Part shown: positions 16,468-25,003 of the stretch, piece after piece
Position numbering within the stretch: position 1 is the first letter of the stretch
Layout of the letters: the number at the start of each line of letters is the position of its first letter
NCBI GenBank assembly: GCA_964631605.1
Contig: CAZVYG010000013.1
Coordinates: 1 to 64,000 of the forward strand
Source of the DNA: JARKQH01 sp964631605
GTDB taxonomy: Bacteria > Verrucomicrobiota > Verrucomicrobiia > Limisphaerales > UBA8199
Length of the DNA stretch: 64,000 nt
Direction: 5' to 3'
Translations under genes and position numbers: made by a program
The notes under the pieces: generated by a model
Databases searched by the model: none
Seen by the model: only the letters and a program-made list of their open reading frames with translations
What the model was told of the DNA's origin: nothing

Positions 16468-18009
16468 TCAGGCGGCCAGCTTGACGTGCTTGATGCGGAA
16501 GACGGCGCCCGTCGGGTGGTTGTCGGCGCACTCGATCTCCCAACCGTGCGCCAGGACGATCTGTTGCACCACCGCCAGACCCAGGCCCGTGCCCTGCCGG
16601 TTCGTCGTAAAGTACGGCTTGAAAATCTCCTGACGCCGCTCCGGCGGCACCCCCGGCCCGTTGTCCCGCACCTCGATCACCGCCTCGCTGGCGCCCCGCT
16701 TCTCGGCGCTGATCACTATTTCGCCCTTGCCGTTGACCGCCTGGATGGCATTCATCAAGAGATTGAACAAGGCCTGGCGCAACAATTGCTCATCCGCCTC
16801 GACGGTCAGGTGATCTCCCTGCTTCTGCAACTGAATCTGCTTCTCCTCCAGATCGTAGCTCAGCGCCCGCACCACTTCGTTCACCACCGGCCCGAGTGCC
16901 AGCACCGAACGCCGCACTTCGCGCGGACGCGAGTAATTGATGAACTCGTTCAACTGCGCCGCCACCTTGTCCGCTTCCTCGATAATCTCCCGCGCCCGCT
17001 GCCCGATCTCGGGCGGGACCTGCGGGTGTCGTGAAATCATCTGCGCCCGGCCGCGGATGATATTCAAGGGGTTGCGCGTCTCATGCGCCAGGCCCGCGGC
17101 CGCCAGGTTCATTTCCTTGAGATGCGTGTTGAGCTCGCTGGCGCGCACCAGCCGAATCTGAAGCTCGGAAGACTTGGCCAGGTTGCGCCACGCCAGGCCG
17201 GAGCCCAGCACCGAGATGGTCGCCAGGCACACAATGATGGCGCGCAACCACAGGTCCCGCTCGATGGCCGCCTGCAGGCTTTCCGTGGACAACGCCAGCA
17301 CCAGGCCGTGGACCGCCCGCTTCTCCAGCAGCGCTTGAAAATCCGGATCATTCAGGCCCCGCATCCAAAACGGCCGCCGGGACCAATAATCCCCCTCGCG
17401 CCGCCCTTCCCGATCCCCCGGCCGGCCCTCGCCCTCGGGCGGCCTGGGCGGAGGCGGGGGTGGCGCCCCAGAACCTTCCATGCGCCCTTCGCGCCGGGGG
17501 GGCCCGCCGCGCGGGGGCTCAAAGGCATTGGTCAGGTTGCTCATCGAAGGCAGAACCACTGTCGGGTTCGTCGTCCCCTGCGAAATCAGGCTGACGCCCA
17601 AGTCCACCGGGTTGACGAACACCACGGTTTGCGCTCCCCAGCGCTCGCCCTTTTGCAGAATGTCCTGCTGCGAGAGGTCCACCGGTTTGCCCGCCGAGGC
17701 CACCGGCTCGCCGGCGGCGTTGAGCAGGACGATGCTGACCACCTCGCTGGCTTTCACCAACTCGTTGGACCGGCCATGCACCAGTTCCTGCAGCAACGGC
17801 TCGAGACGGTCCTGCCAGACCGTGCCCCGAAACCGCATGCCGCGAATGCACGCGCTGACCGTGTTGGCAATGTCCTTGGACCGGTTGCTCAGATTGGTCC
17901 GGGCCGCCTCCCGCACCCGGGCATGCTCCTCGATCTGCCAGACGACCACCAGCAGCCATACGGCCGCCAGCAGGCCGTAAACCAGGATGCTGCGCCGGGT
18001 GAGTTCCAT
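16468..18009 (-). CDS. Membrane sensor histidine kinase, last gene of the type II secretion operon
   Basis: A 513-residue kinase with two membrane helices (about 8-25 and 255-275) bounding a large periplasmic domain. Then come the phosphoacceptor box AGLAHETRNPLNIIRG (His309), N box NLLMNAIQA (417-425), G1 DNGPGVPPE and G2 GTGLGLAV, as in NtrB/ZraS-type kinases. The periplasmic part contains a striking Pro/Arg/Gly-rich loop (about residues 163-210, with a run of prolines at 183-188). It starts 15 bases after the secretin-core gene in the same direction, so it is probably co-transcribed with the secretion genes. No response regulator gene is adjacent. Confidence 0.9.
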   Translation of the reverse strand: MELTRRSILVYGLLAAVWLLVVVWQIEEHARVREAARTNLSNRSKDIANTVSACIRGMRFRGTVWQDRLEPLLQELVHGRSNELVKASEVVSIVLLNAAGEPVASAGKPVDLSQQDILQKGERWGAQTVVFVNPVDLGVSLISQGTTNPTVVLPSMSNLTNAFEPPRGGPPRREGRMEGSGAPPPPPPRPPEGEGRPGDREGRREGDYWSRRPFWMRGLNDPDFQALLEKRAVHGLVLALSTESLQAAIERDLWLRAIIVCLATISVLGSGLAWRNLAKSSELQIRLVRASELNTHLKEMNLAAAGLAHETRNPLNIIRGRAQMISRHPQVPPEIGQRAREIIEEADKVAAQLNEFINYSRPREVRRSVLALGPVVNEVVRALSYDLEEKQIQLQKQGDHLTVEADEQLLRQALFNLLMNAIQAVNGKGEIVISAEKRGASEAVIEVRDNGPGVPPERRQEIFKPYFTTNRQGTGLGLAVVQQIVLAHGWEIECADNHPTGAVFRIKHVKLAA

Positions 18010-18024
18010 AAGCCAATTCTACGA

Positions 18025-19305
18025 TCAGCGTTTGCGCTCTCTCGCGTCCTTGCCGACCCCGTTACTGGGCGCGGGAGCTTCCTGAGGCAGCCGGTCCAGG
18101 AATTGGTTGAGTTCCTGCTCGGTGAATGCCTTGTTCATGTTGGACCGCTCCTGCTCGCGCGCGGTCACGGCGGCCAGCTCGGTGGGCGCCCCGATGATGT
18201 AAGGGGTGAGGAAGATGAGCAACTCGGTGCGCGCGTCGTTCTTGCTCTTGCGCTTGAACAGGTTGCCCAGCAGGGGAATGTCCCCCAGCACCGGAATCTT
18301 GCTTTCCGCCTCCGCCTTGGCATTCTGCATCAGGCCGCCAATGATCACGGTCTGGCCGTTGGGCGTCACCACCACGGTGTCCGCCGAACGCGAATTGATA
18401 ATGGGAGCGCTCACGGATCCGGCGCTGCCGCTGGACAGCGGCACCCACTGTGTCCGGTCCGCCTCGAGGTCCGAGGTCTCGGGGGACACCACCATCTCGA
18501 CCATTCCGTCGCCGGTGATAAAAGGCGTCACCCGCAGAATGATCCCCACGTCCTCGTAGGTCACGGAGTTGATGGCATTGCCGAAATTGTCAAACCGGAC
18601 GTTGGTGATGAGAGGAACCGACTGTCCCACGGTGATGGTGGCTGGCTGGTTGTTGCGGGCCACGATCGAAGGCCGCGACAGAACCTTGGCCTTGCCCGCC
18701 TGCGCGATGGCGCGGAGTGTGACCTGGTAATCCTGCGCAAAAATCTGGTAAAGCCCGGCGCCGGGCGGCATGGGAGAAAACGACTGGACGGGCTGGCCGA
18801 ACACATTCAGGGCGTTGGTGCCCGCCGCGGAGGAAATGCCCGACATCCCGAAGGCGTTGGCCACGGCCCCGGTGGTCGAGTTGCCAATGTTCTTGCCCCA
18901 TCCCCCTTCGATTCCGATATCCGAGCTATTATTGTGCGCCACCTCCAGAAACACCACCTTGATGAGCACCTGGGGCTTGGGCCGGTCCAGGTTCGAGACC
19001 ACCTGCGAGATATATTGGCTGGTCTCCTCGTCCGCGATGACAATCAGGCTGCGCGTCTCCGGGTCCACCGTAAAAACCGCATCGCCCACCGTCCCCGCCG
19101 AGGGATACTGACGGGCGGAAGCGGTGCTGCTTCGGGACCGGGTCCCGCCCGTGCCGCCAAATTGGCCGGGAAAGAATTGCGCGGGCAGCGAAAAGCCGAA
19201 GGCCAGGCACCCGCACAGGGCGACCGCCTGGAAAAACCGGCGGAAAAAGGTTCGGCTGGCGCAGGCGCGCGGGCCGAGCTGGCTGTCAATGGATTCAAGT
19301 TTCAT
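18025..19305 (-). CDS. Type II secretion secretin, C-terminal part (half of N3 plus pore domain)
   Basis: A 426-residue protein with its own export-type N terminus (basic residues, then AVALCGCLAFGFSLPAQ, about residues 26-43). Residues 72-122 are the second half of a secretin N3 domain (FTVDPETRSLIVIADEETSQYISQVVSNLD). The pore-forming secretin domain follows (122-390), with VLSRPSIVARNNQPATITVGQSVPL, the VTYEDVGIILRVTPFI gate region and IPVLGDIPLLGNLFKRK. The start ATG at 19305 is chosen for the signal sequence; the frame stays open upstream, over the preceding gene. Usual GspD is one chain of about 650-750 residues, so this is the second half of a split secretin. Confidence 0.88.
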   Translation of the reverse strand: MKLESIDSQLGPRACASRTFFRRFFQAVALCGCLAFGFSLPAQFFPGQFGGTGGTRSRSSTASARQYPSAGTVGDAVFTVDPETRSLIVIADEETSQYISQVVSNLDRPKPQVLIKVVFLEVAHNNSSDIGIEGGWGKNIGNSTTGAVANAFGMSGISSAAGTNALNVFGQPVQSFSPMPPGAGLYQIFAQDYQVTLRAIAQAGKAKVLSRPSIVARNNQPATITVGQSVPLITNVRFDNFGNAINSVTYEDVGIILRVTPFITGDGMVEMVVSPETSDLEADRTQWVPLSSGSAGSVSAPIINSRSADTVVVTPNGQTVIIGGLMQNAKAEAESKIPVLGDIPLLGNLFKRKSKNDARTELLIFLTPYIIGAPTELAAVTAREQERSNMNKAFTEQELNQFLDRLPQEAPAPSNGVGKDARERKR

Positions 19306-19345
19306 ATGGTTGCGTAAGGGAGTCAAACCGTGCCTGGGAGACCTC

Positions 19346-20698
19346 TCACCGGGAGGTGCCGGTGCGCCGGGTCGAACTTCGGTTAAAGGTGTTTCCGGTG
19401 GACTGCTGGTTTTGCTGTTGTTCACTGCGATTTTGCAGCACGCTGGTCTGGGTCCGATTGTTCCGGGTATTCTGGGTGCCGCTTTTTTGGAAGATGTCCC
19501 GCAACACCTCCATGGCCTCCTGCGGATCGGCGTTGTCCAGTTGGAAGACCTTGACCGTCTGCCGCCGCGCCGGGTCTTCATCCAACGCGACCACCACCTG
19601 CTCGACCTGGTCCATGAGATCGCGGGCGGCCGTAACCACAACCGACGAGGTTCGGGGGTCGGGCACGGCCAGCACGCGCGCCCGCTTTCTCACCCGCTGA
19701 GTTTGCGACCCGCTGCTCCCGCCGCCGCCGCCGGGCATGCCCGGGAAACCGCCCCGGAAAAAACTCCGGAAGCCGCCGCTGCCTTGGGACTGCCCGCTGC
19801 TCCGCGTTTCGTCGGGAAACAGGCTGGTGAGCAGCTCGGTCATTTCCGTCGGGTCCGCATTGTTCAGCCGGAAAACCCGCACCTCCGTCACGTCCTCCGC
19901 GCCCGTGTCTATGGCCTTGATGACCTCGGCCACCCGGCGGATGTTGGATTGGGTGTCGGTGATGACGATCGAGTTGCCCGATTCGTTCGCAGTCATCGAG
20001 GTGTTGACCGAAACCAGCGGCTGCAAATCCTTGAGCAACTGCGTGGCTTCGACAAACCGCACCGGAATAATTTGGGTTACAATCTCTTCATCGTCCGGGA
20101 TGGATTCCGGGTCGCTGCCCAGCCGCACAGGAATGGGACGGATTTTGGCCTCGTCGCGATTGATGATGGTTAGCGTGCGCCCTTTGCGGATGGCCGCCAA
20201 ACCATTCTTATGCAGGACCGAGTTGAGCAGCGCCACGGCTTCCTCGCGTGTGACCGGCTGGCTGCTCCACATGTCCACCCGGCCCCGCGGTTGCGCGTCC
20301 AGGACGATAATAAACCCCGCCGCCTCGCTCAGGTAGTTAAGCACCAACTCGAGGGGCGCGCCGCGGAAGTTCAAGCGCAGGGCATCCGGATTCGCCGGGG
20401 TTGCCTCGGGCGCGGCTGTGCCGTTGGTTGCCGTTGTGGCCGGGGCGACCGGGGCGACCGCGGCGGATTCAGCCGCCGGGGCCGCGGGCCCGGCCGTTTG
20501 TGGAGCTGCCGGCGTTGTCGTTTCGCTGACCACGTTGGTTGCCGGCGGCGGCGCGGCCGGGACAGGTGATGGAGAATCCTGGCCCACCAGGCCGTTCGAG
20601 CCGGCCAACAGCGCGGCCAGCACCATCAAGGCGACTCGGAAGCCGGCCACCGTTGCGGCCGGTGCCGGAATGGAGATCAGATTGAATTGCGTTTTCAT
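19346..20698 (-). CDS. Type II secretion secretin, N-terminal part (N0-N1-N2 and half of N3)
   Basis: A 450-residue protein. An N-terminal hydrophobic segment (about 18-40) is followed by a Pro/Ala-rich linker to residue 104. Then come N0 (105-182, LRLNFRGAPLELVLNYLSE), N1 (205-268), N2 (272-374, including a Gly-rich loop 303-331) and the first strand and helix of N3 (380-405, TVKVFQLDNADPQEAMEVLRDIFQ). The chain ends in an Asn/Gln/Ser/Thr-rich tail, which corresponds to the long N3 loop of ordinary GspD. The pore domain is encoded by the next gene, 40 bases downstream. Together they reconstitute a standard GspD. The start overlaps the GspC-like gene as ATGA. Confidence 0.88.
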   Translation of the reverse strand: MKTQFNLISIPAPAATVAGFRVALMVLAALLAGSNGLVGQDSPSPVPAAPPPATNVVSETTTPAAPQTAGPAAPAAESAAVAPVAPATTATNGTAAPEATPANPDALRLNFRGAPLELVLNYLSEAAGFIIVLDAQPRGRVDMWSSQPVTREEAVALLNSVLHKNGLAAIRKGRTLTIINRDEAKIRPIPVRLGSDPESIPDDEEIVTQIIPVRFVEATQLLKDLQPLVSVNTSMTANESGNSIVITDTQSNIRRVAEVIKAIDTGAEDVTEVRVFRLNNADPTEMTELLTSLFPDETRSSGQSQGSGGFRSFFRGGFPGMPGGGGGSSGSQTQRVRKRARVLAVPDPRTSSVVVTAARDLMDQVEQVVVALDEDPARRQTVKVFQLDNADPQEAMEVLRDIFQKSGTQNTRNNRTQTSVLQNRSEQQQNQQSTGNTFNRSSTRRTGTSR

Positions 20699-21531
20699 CG
20701 GTTTAGTTCCTCTTCACGTCGTTGCATCAGTCGTCTGAGCACATCACTTTCGCTGCCGCCAGCCGGCGCGGGCGTCACGCCGTTGGTCGTGCCGGTGTCA
20801 GCTCCCGGTGCCGTCACAATCACGCCCGTGTCCGGATCCACCACCACCGTTGGCATCGGGATCGGTCCTGCCGGATCAACCTCCGGCCCACCCGGCGGTG
20901 CCGCAACGGGCGGAGGGGGCGGCGGAGTTGGCGCCTGAGCGAAGCTGGAGGAGCGCGAGTAACTGGAGCTTGAACTACTTGACGAGGCAGCGTAGGAGGT
21001 GATCGGGCGCTCGGGCGCGTCGGCTACGCGCCATTCGCCCTCTGTTTCGCGCCGCAGTTGTTTGCCCACCGGCAGCACGAATTCATTGGTCCCGGAAGTC
21101 AATACCACTTCCTTCAATCCAATCGCCGCCAGCCGATGGCCGGCAATGCTGTCGCCCGGACGCAGCACTTTGCGGAAGTCCGAGCGCGATCCTTCGAAAA
21201 ACGCATGCCAGCCCTTTTCGTAGCTCATCGTGCCGACCAGGGCTACATAGTCGGTGGGCGTCGAGGAGCGGCGCGTTTCCCGGCGCTCCGACTGGCCGCT
21301 GGTCCGCGCGGAACGCTGCGGGTTGAAAATGTTCCGCTCGCTAATGATCCGGAAGTCCGAATAGCTGGGACCTCGCGCGGGTTCCGAAGACTGGGCGGCG
21401 CGGGCCCCGGGCGCGGGATGGAACCAGAGCACCAGGCCCGCCAGGACCGCCGCCGTATGCCAGCCGGCGCGGGAGACAGCCGAAATTCGTGTGGCCGTTA
21501 ATAAAGAGTTTGGAATGACGCGCTTGCTCAT
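20695..21531 (-). CDS. GspC/PilP-like inner-membrane-linked secretion protein
   Basis: A 278-residue protein with one N-terminal hydrophobic segment (about 26-45). The segment FRIISERNIFNPQRS is the hallmark start of the GspC homology region, followed by a small beta domain (YVALVGTMSYEKGWHAFFEG ... VLRPGDSIAGHRLAAIGLKEVVLTS). The C-terminal third is low-complexity: a run of serines, then prolines, then acidic/Thr-rich. In type II systems GspC links the inner-membrane platform to the N0 domain of the secretin. The gene directly precedes the N0-bearing secretin half and overlaps its neighbours on both sides by 4 bases. Confidence 0.78.
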   Translation of the reverse strand: MSKRVIPNSLLTATRISAVSRAGWHTAAVLAGLVLWFHPAPGARAAQSSEPARGPSYSDFRIISERNIFNPQRSARTSGQSERRETRRSSTPTDYVALVGTMSYEKGWHAFFEGSRSDFRKVLRPGDSIAGHRLAAIGLKEVVLTSGTNEFVLPVGKQLRRETEGEWRVADAPERPITSYAASSSSSSSSYSRSSSFAQAPTPPPPPPVAAPPGGPEVDPAGPIPMPTVVVDPDTGVIVTAPGADTGTTNGVTPAPAGGSESDVLRRLMQRREEELNR

Positions 21532-22073
21532 CGCTGTCTCTTTTGGGTTTCCGGCATGGACACCAGACCGCTGATCTGCAGGCCCAGAGCCATTTGCCGG
21601 CCATCGTTATCGCGGGCGGTGATTTCGACCGACTGCACCCTCAACGCCATGGGATCGCTCTCGACTTCGTACAGGAACCGGCTCACCGCCCCCAGATCGC
21701 CCGAAGCTTCCAGCCGGCATTCGAGGGTCACCCGGTCTTCGGCTTCCTGTTTCCACTGCGGGCTGAGCGACAGAATGGTGACCCGGCTGGCGCCCGACCA
21801 GCGTTCCACGCCTTTGAGCATCTGCTCCTCCGCCTGGGATCGGTCGTTCGGCAGGGTGTTGGCCCGCATTTGCGCCAACCGCGAGCGCAGGCTGGACTCC
21901 CGTTGAAGCAGGGCCCGACCCTCGCTCACTTTTTTCCGCAGGTCCGTGATCTGCGCCGCGCGCTGCTTCCAACTGGCGGTCAGCGGCGTGATGAGAAGCT
22001 TGTCCGCCGCGAAGAGCGCCACCACCGCGCCGGCCAGCAGCGCCAGCCATTGTTGACGATTCTTAATTTTCAC
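21528..22073 (-). CDS. GspM/PilO-like platform protein
   Basis: A 181-residue bitopic protein: a membrane helix near residues 9-28, a coiled-coil-like stretch (QITDLRKKVSEGRALLQRESSLRSRL), then a ferredoxin-like domain (VTLECRLEASGDLGAVSRFLYEVESDPMALRVQSVEI). This is the layout of PilO and GspM, which pair with PilN/GspL in the inner-membrane platform. Its start lies 11 bases inside the GspL-like gene and its end overlaps the GspC-like gene by 4 bases, so translation of the three is likely coupled. Confidence 0.82.
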   Translation of the reverse strand: MKIKNRQQWLALLAGAVVALFAADKLLITPLTASWKQRAAQITDLRKKVSEGRALLQRESSLRSRLAQMRANTLPNDRSQAEEQMLKGVERWSGASRVTILSLSPQWKQEAEDRVTLECRLEASGDLGAVSRFLYEVESDPMALRVQSVEITARDNDGRQMALGLQISGLVSMPETQKRQR

Positions 22074-23508
22074 CGCGTCCTCCCGGGCTCCATTGAAAAT
22101 TGAACGTGAACTGCATGGGCGCCTTGCCGCGAATCTGCTCGACCTTCAGGTCGGTGACCGCATGGTTGGTGCGCATCCGGTCCCAAGTCTTCAGCAAGGC
22201 CGCGTTCTCCCGCGCCACGCCGGTGCAGGTGACCCGCTGGCCATCGCGGATTTCCACCGCTTTGGCCGTAACCACGCCGTCTTCCGGGAAGGCCAGGGTC
22301 AACTGCCGCAACACGCTGAGCGACCGGAGCGAGTCGTCGAACCAGGGGCGGTACTGCTTGATCTGCTGCTGCACGACTTCCAGTTCCTTCACCCGCGGCG
22401 CCATGGCCGACCACTCCCGCGACAACCGCGTCAACTGCCACTGCTGATAGCCGAAGCCGCCCCCAGCCAGCACCAGCACCGCCGCCGCCACTGACCCCAC
22501 CAGCCGGTATTTCCCCAGCGCCTGATGCGCCGCGAGGCGTTGCCAGGCGGTCAGATGCGGCGGCAGAAACTCGAACACCGCCGGCCGGCCCGCCAGCCGC
22601 TCGGCCGCGAGATTTAATGCCGGCGAAACCGCGGTATCCGGGGGCAGGGAAAGACCAAACTCGGTTCCGGCATAACGGGTCACCACTTCAAACTTCAGCC
22701 CCCGCGATTCCAACTGCAACTCCAGTTCGTCGGCCAGTTGCTGGGCCAGGTCGCGTGTGCCAAACACGCGCGCCGTGTGGATGTTCTGCCGCAAATCCGC
22801 CGGAAGCTGCCCCAGCGTGATCCGCACCTCGCGAGCCACGATTTCCGACTCGATCCGCGGCCGCCCCCCCTCCGTCGCCAAGGTTCCCTCCAGGGACCGG
22901 AGCGCGGCGATCCCGCCGCCGCCGACCAGGCGCAGTGCGACGGTGGACTCCCCAATGAACAACGCCAAATCGCCGGCGGCGGATCCCGCCGTCCACGCCG
23001 CCGCCAGCCCAAAACTGCGGGGTTTCAACCGGGCGGCGCGCAAGGCCTTTTCAAGCCCCACCAGATGCGTCCGGGGAATCCCGACCAGGAGCGCGTGCTG
23101 CTTGCCCCCCGCCTGATAGAGCGAATGACAAATCTGCAACGTCGCCGCGTCACACGGAAAATTTCGCTCCGCCTCCAAAGCCAGGAAACTTGCCCGGTCC
23201 GCCTCGGCGAGCTCGGGCAGTTCCACCTGCGCCGTCAACGCCCACTTCAACGGCAGACCCACCACACAATCCCGTTCCCGGATGCCGGCGGCGTCCAGAT
23301 GGTTCCGAATCTCGCGCCCGACCAGTTCCGGCTCGGCGGTCAGCGGATCCAGCGTGAGCAATGCGGAGAAGGCTTTCTCCACCCGCATCGAGCCGTTGGT
23401 GCGGCGCAGCCACACCCCCTCCAGCCGGGCGCCATCCAACGCCAGGCCCACCACGCTGTTTAATTGTTGCCGCTGGCGCGGCCAAACACTGAGCAGGGCA
23501 ATCATCAA
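22063..23508 (-). CDS. GspL-like protein (PilM-type actin fold fused to PilN-type part)
   Basis: A 481-residue protein. The first 300 residues form a PilM/GspL cytoplasmic actin-like domain (VVGLALDGARLEGVWL, DCVVGLPLKWALTAQVELPELAEADRASFLALEAERNFP). A membrane helix at about 338-360 is followed by a periplasmic helix and a PilN-like ferredoxin fold (ending FNFQWSPGG). GspL connects the GspE ATPase to the platform. The protein combines in one chain what type IV pilus systems encode as PilM and PilN, matching type II secretion. It is 64 bases downstream of the gspK stop. Confidence 0.85.
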   Translation of the reverse strand: MMIALLSVWPRQRQQLNSVVGLALDGARLEGVWLRRTNGSMRVEKAFSALLTLDPLTAEPELVGREIRNHLDAAGIRERDCVVGLPLKWALTAQVELPELAEADRASFLALEAERNFPCDAATLQICHSLYQAGGKQHALLVGIPRTHLVGLEKALRAARLKPRSFGLAAAWTAGSAAGDLALFIGESTVALRLVGGGGIAALRSLEGTLATEGGRPRIESEIVAREVRITLGQLPADLRQNIHTARVFGTRDLAQQLADELELQLESRGLKFEVVTRYAGTEFGLSLPPDTAVSPALNLAAERLAGRPAVFEFLPPHLTAWQRLAAHQALGKYRLVGSVAAAVLVLAGGGFGYQQWQLTRLSREWSAMAPRVKELEVVQQQIKQYRPWFDDSLRSLSVLRQLTLAFPEDGVVTAKAVEIRDGQRVTCTGVARENAALLKTWDRMRTNHAVTDLKVEQIRGKAPMQFTFNFQWSPGGRGEN

Positions 23509-23572
23509 GTTGCTCCCTTCCGCGGCCCGCCTTTTGGGCGGCCTGTGCTATCAAGCCAATGTACCATAGAAA

Positions 23573-25003
23573 TCATCGCGTTGCCTTGGCGACCCATTGC
23601 TTTCGAGTCTCCTGGCCCAAAGCCCATCCCAGGTGCGTCAGGTCCTGCCGGTGCACGATCTGCGCCGTGCCGCTGCTGGTGTCGAACACAAACCGGGTGC
23701 GGCGGTATCCCCGCCCGTAGGCGCCGACTGCGGCGACGTCGGCGGTAAACTGGTAACTCCGGGTGGTGATACAGTCCCGCGCCGCCAGCGCCTCCAGGAC
23801 CGTGTTGTTGTTCGAGCCGATCGCCTCGACCACCCAGGCGATCGAGGTCAATTGTCCCGGATTCATCTCGCGGTAATCCACCAGCGCCTGCGCAAGGTCC
23901 GGCGCCTCGCTCAAGCCCGGGAGGCACGCCAGCACCGTCGCGCTGGCGGTGTTTACATTCACGCGGCCCTCAATATAGGCATTGGTGGTCGTGGTGAGCG
24001 CCCCCTCGATCTGCGCGAACTCCTCAAGACTCATCCCACTTTCCCGATACAGTTGCAGCGGGCTGTTGAACTGCCGCACGGTTCCCCCGCCAGCGCCAGG
24101 ACGCCCCCCGCCCGGCCCGCCCCCGCCCATTCCCAACACGCCCAGGCGGGTCAGGATCTCGTTGGCGCGCCCGGAGCCGAGGGTTTCCTGCAGCAGCGTG
24201 GCAAAGGGCCCCGCCGAGCCAATCTGCCGAATGTCCACCCGCTCGAGCCCGTTGCTGTAGGTGTTGGGCTCGCGACTGTAAACGGTCACATATTCCCACA
24301 ACCCCGGGTCTGCGACCCCGTTGCGATTCTCGTCGGTTTCATTCGGGTCCAGGACCCCGTTGCGATTCAGGTCCTCGCCGGCCAGCACGTCCATCTCGCC
24401 GCCGTAAACCAGGCGCAACTCGTCCACCGTTTCAAAGGGCGCGCTCTTGTTGAGGTAGCCCGGCTGGCGCATGCTGTAATCCAGGGAGAACATGCCCTCG
24501 CCGCCGTTGGTATCCCGCCACTCGACGATGGCAGCGGCGAACTCCTCGGTCATGCGCGGCAGCCAGATGAGCATGTTGCTGGTGGCCGTGTTTAAGTTCA
24601 ATTTCGACGCCTCATCCACCAGCGCGAAGGAGACCTGCCCCGGGGCAACCGCATTGGTATCCCGCCCGATCAGCCAGAAACGCGCCGCGCTGTCGTCGTC
24701 GTCCCGCTGCGCCACCGCCACGGCCTCCCGCAAATAGGTGGTGGGGTCGGGCATCACGCCGTTGGTCTGCGAGATCAGCAGCATGCTCCCGAGATAGCGC
24801 GCCGCCCCTTCAATCGCCTGCTCGGCCTGCAGGCCGCACACGCGCTGGTCCGCGGCGCGCAACTCCAGACTCATGGAGTTGGCAAAATACAGCGTCAGGC
24901 TCACCAGCCCGAACGCGATCCACAACACAACCACCAGGGTTGAACCCCGCTGGCCCGACCTGGCGACGCCGACCCGCCCATGAATGAAGCAAAACGCGTT
25001 CAT
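23573..25003 (-). CDS. gspK: GspK-type minor pseudopilin
   Basis: A 476-residue pseudopilin. The prepilin signal GSTLVVVLWIAFGLVSLTLYF lacks the usual Glu at position +5, as is normal for GspK, the tip subunit. The T2SSK domain follows (FALVDEASKLNLNTATSNMLIWLPRM and the helix-hairpin-like INTASATVLACLPGL segment near the C terminus). Residues 211-234 contain two EF-hand-like loops (DLNRNGVLDP and DENRNGVADP), consistent with the calcium sites known in GspK. A Gly-rich loop lies near residues 300-315. The start overlaps gspJ by 4 bases. In the family GspK caps the GspI-GspJ complex and limits pseudopilus length. Confidence 0.88.
   Translation of the reverse strand: MNAFCFIHGRVGVARSGQRGSTLVVVLWIAFGLVSLTLYFANSMSLELRAADQRVCGLQAEQAIEGAARYLGSMLLISQTNGVMPDPTTYLREAVAVAQRDDDDSAARFWLIGRDTNAVAPGQVSFALVDEASKLNLNTATSNMLIWLPRMTEEFAAAIVEWRDTNGGEGMFSLDYSMRQPGYLNKSAPFETVDELRLVYGGEMDVLAGEDLNRNGVLDPNETDENRNGVADPGLWEYVTVYSREPNTYSNGLERVDIRQIGSAGPFATLLQETLGSGRANEILTRLGVLGMGGGGPGGGRPGAGGGTVRQFNSPLQLYRESGMSLEEFAQIEGALTTTTNAYIEGRVNVNTASATVLACLPGLSEAPDLAQALVDYREMNPGQLTSIAWVVEAIGSNNNTVLEALAARDCITTRSYQFTADVAAVGAYGRGYRRTRFVFDTSSGTAQIVHRQDLTHLGWALGQETRKQWVAKATR

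Noticed and set aside
19303..19345. Frameshift or sequencing error as the reason for two secretin genes
   Set aside because: The second gene begins with its own signal sequence and the first ends in a natural low-complexity tail, so a true split is the better reading; kept as a finding with a test.
23525..23560. GC-rich inverted repeat between gspK and the GspL-like gene
   Set aside because: Only CCGCC/GGCGG pairs perfectly, within an operon and without a T-run.
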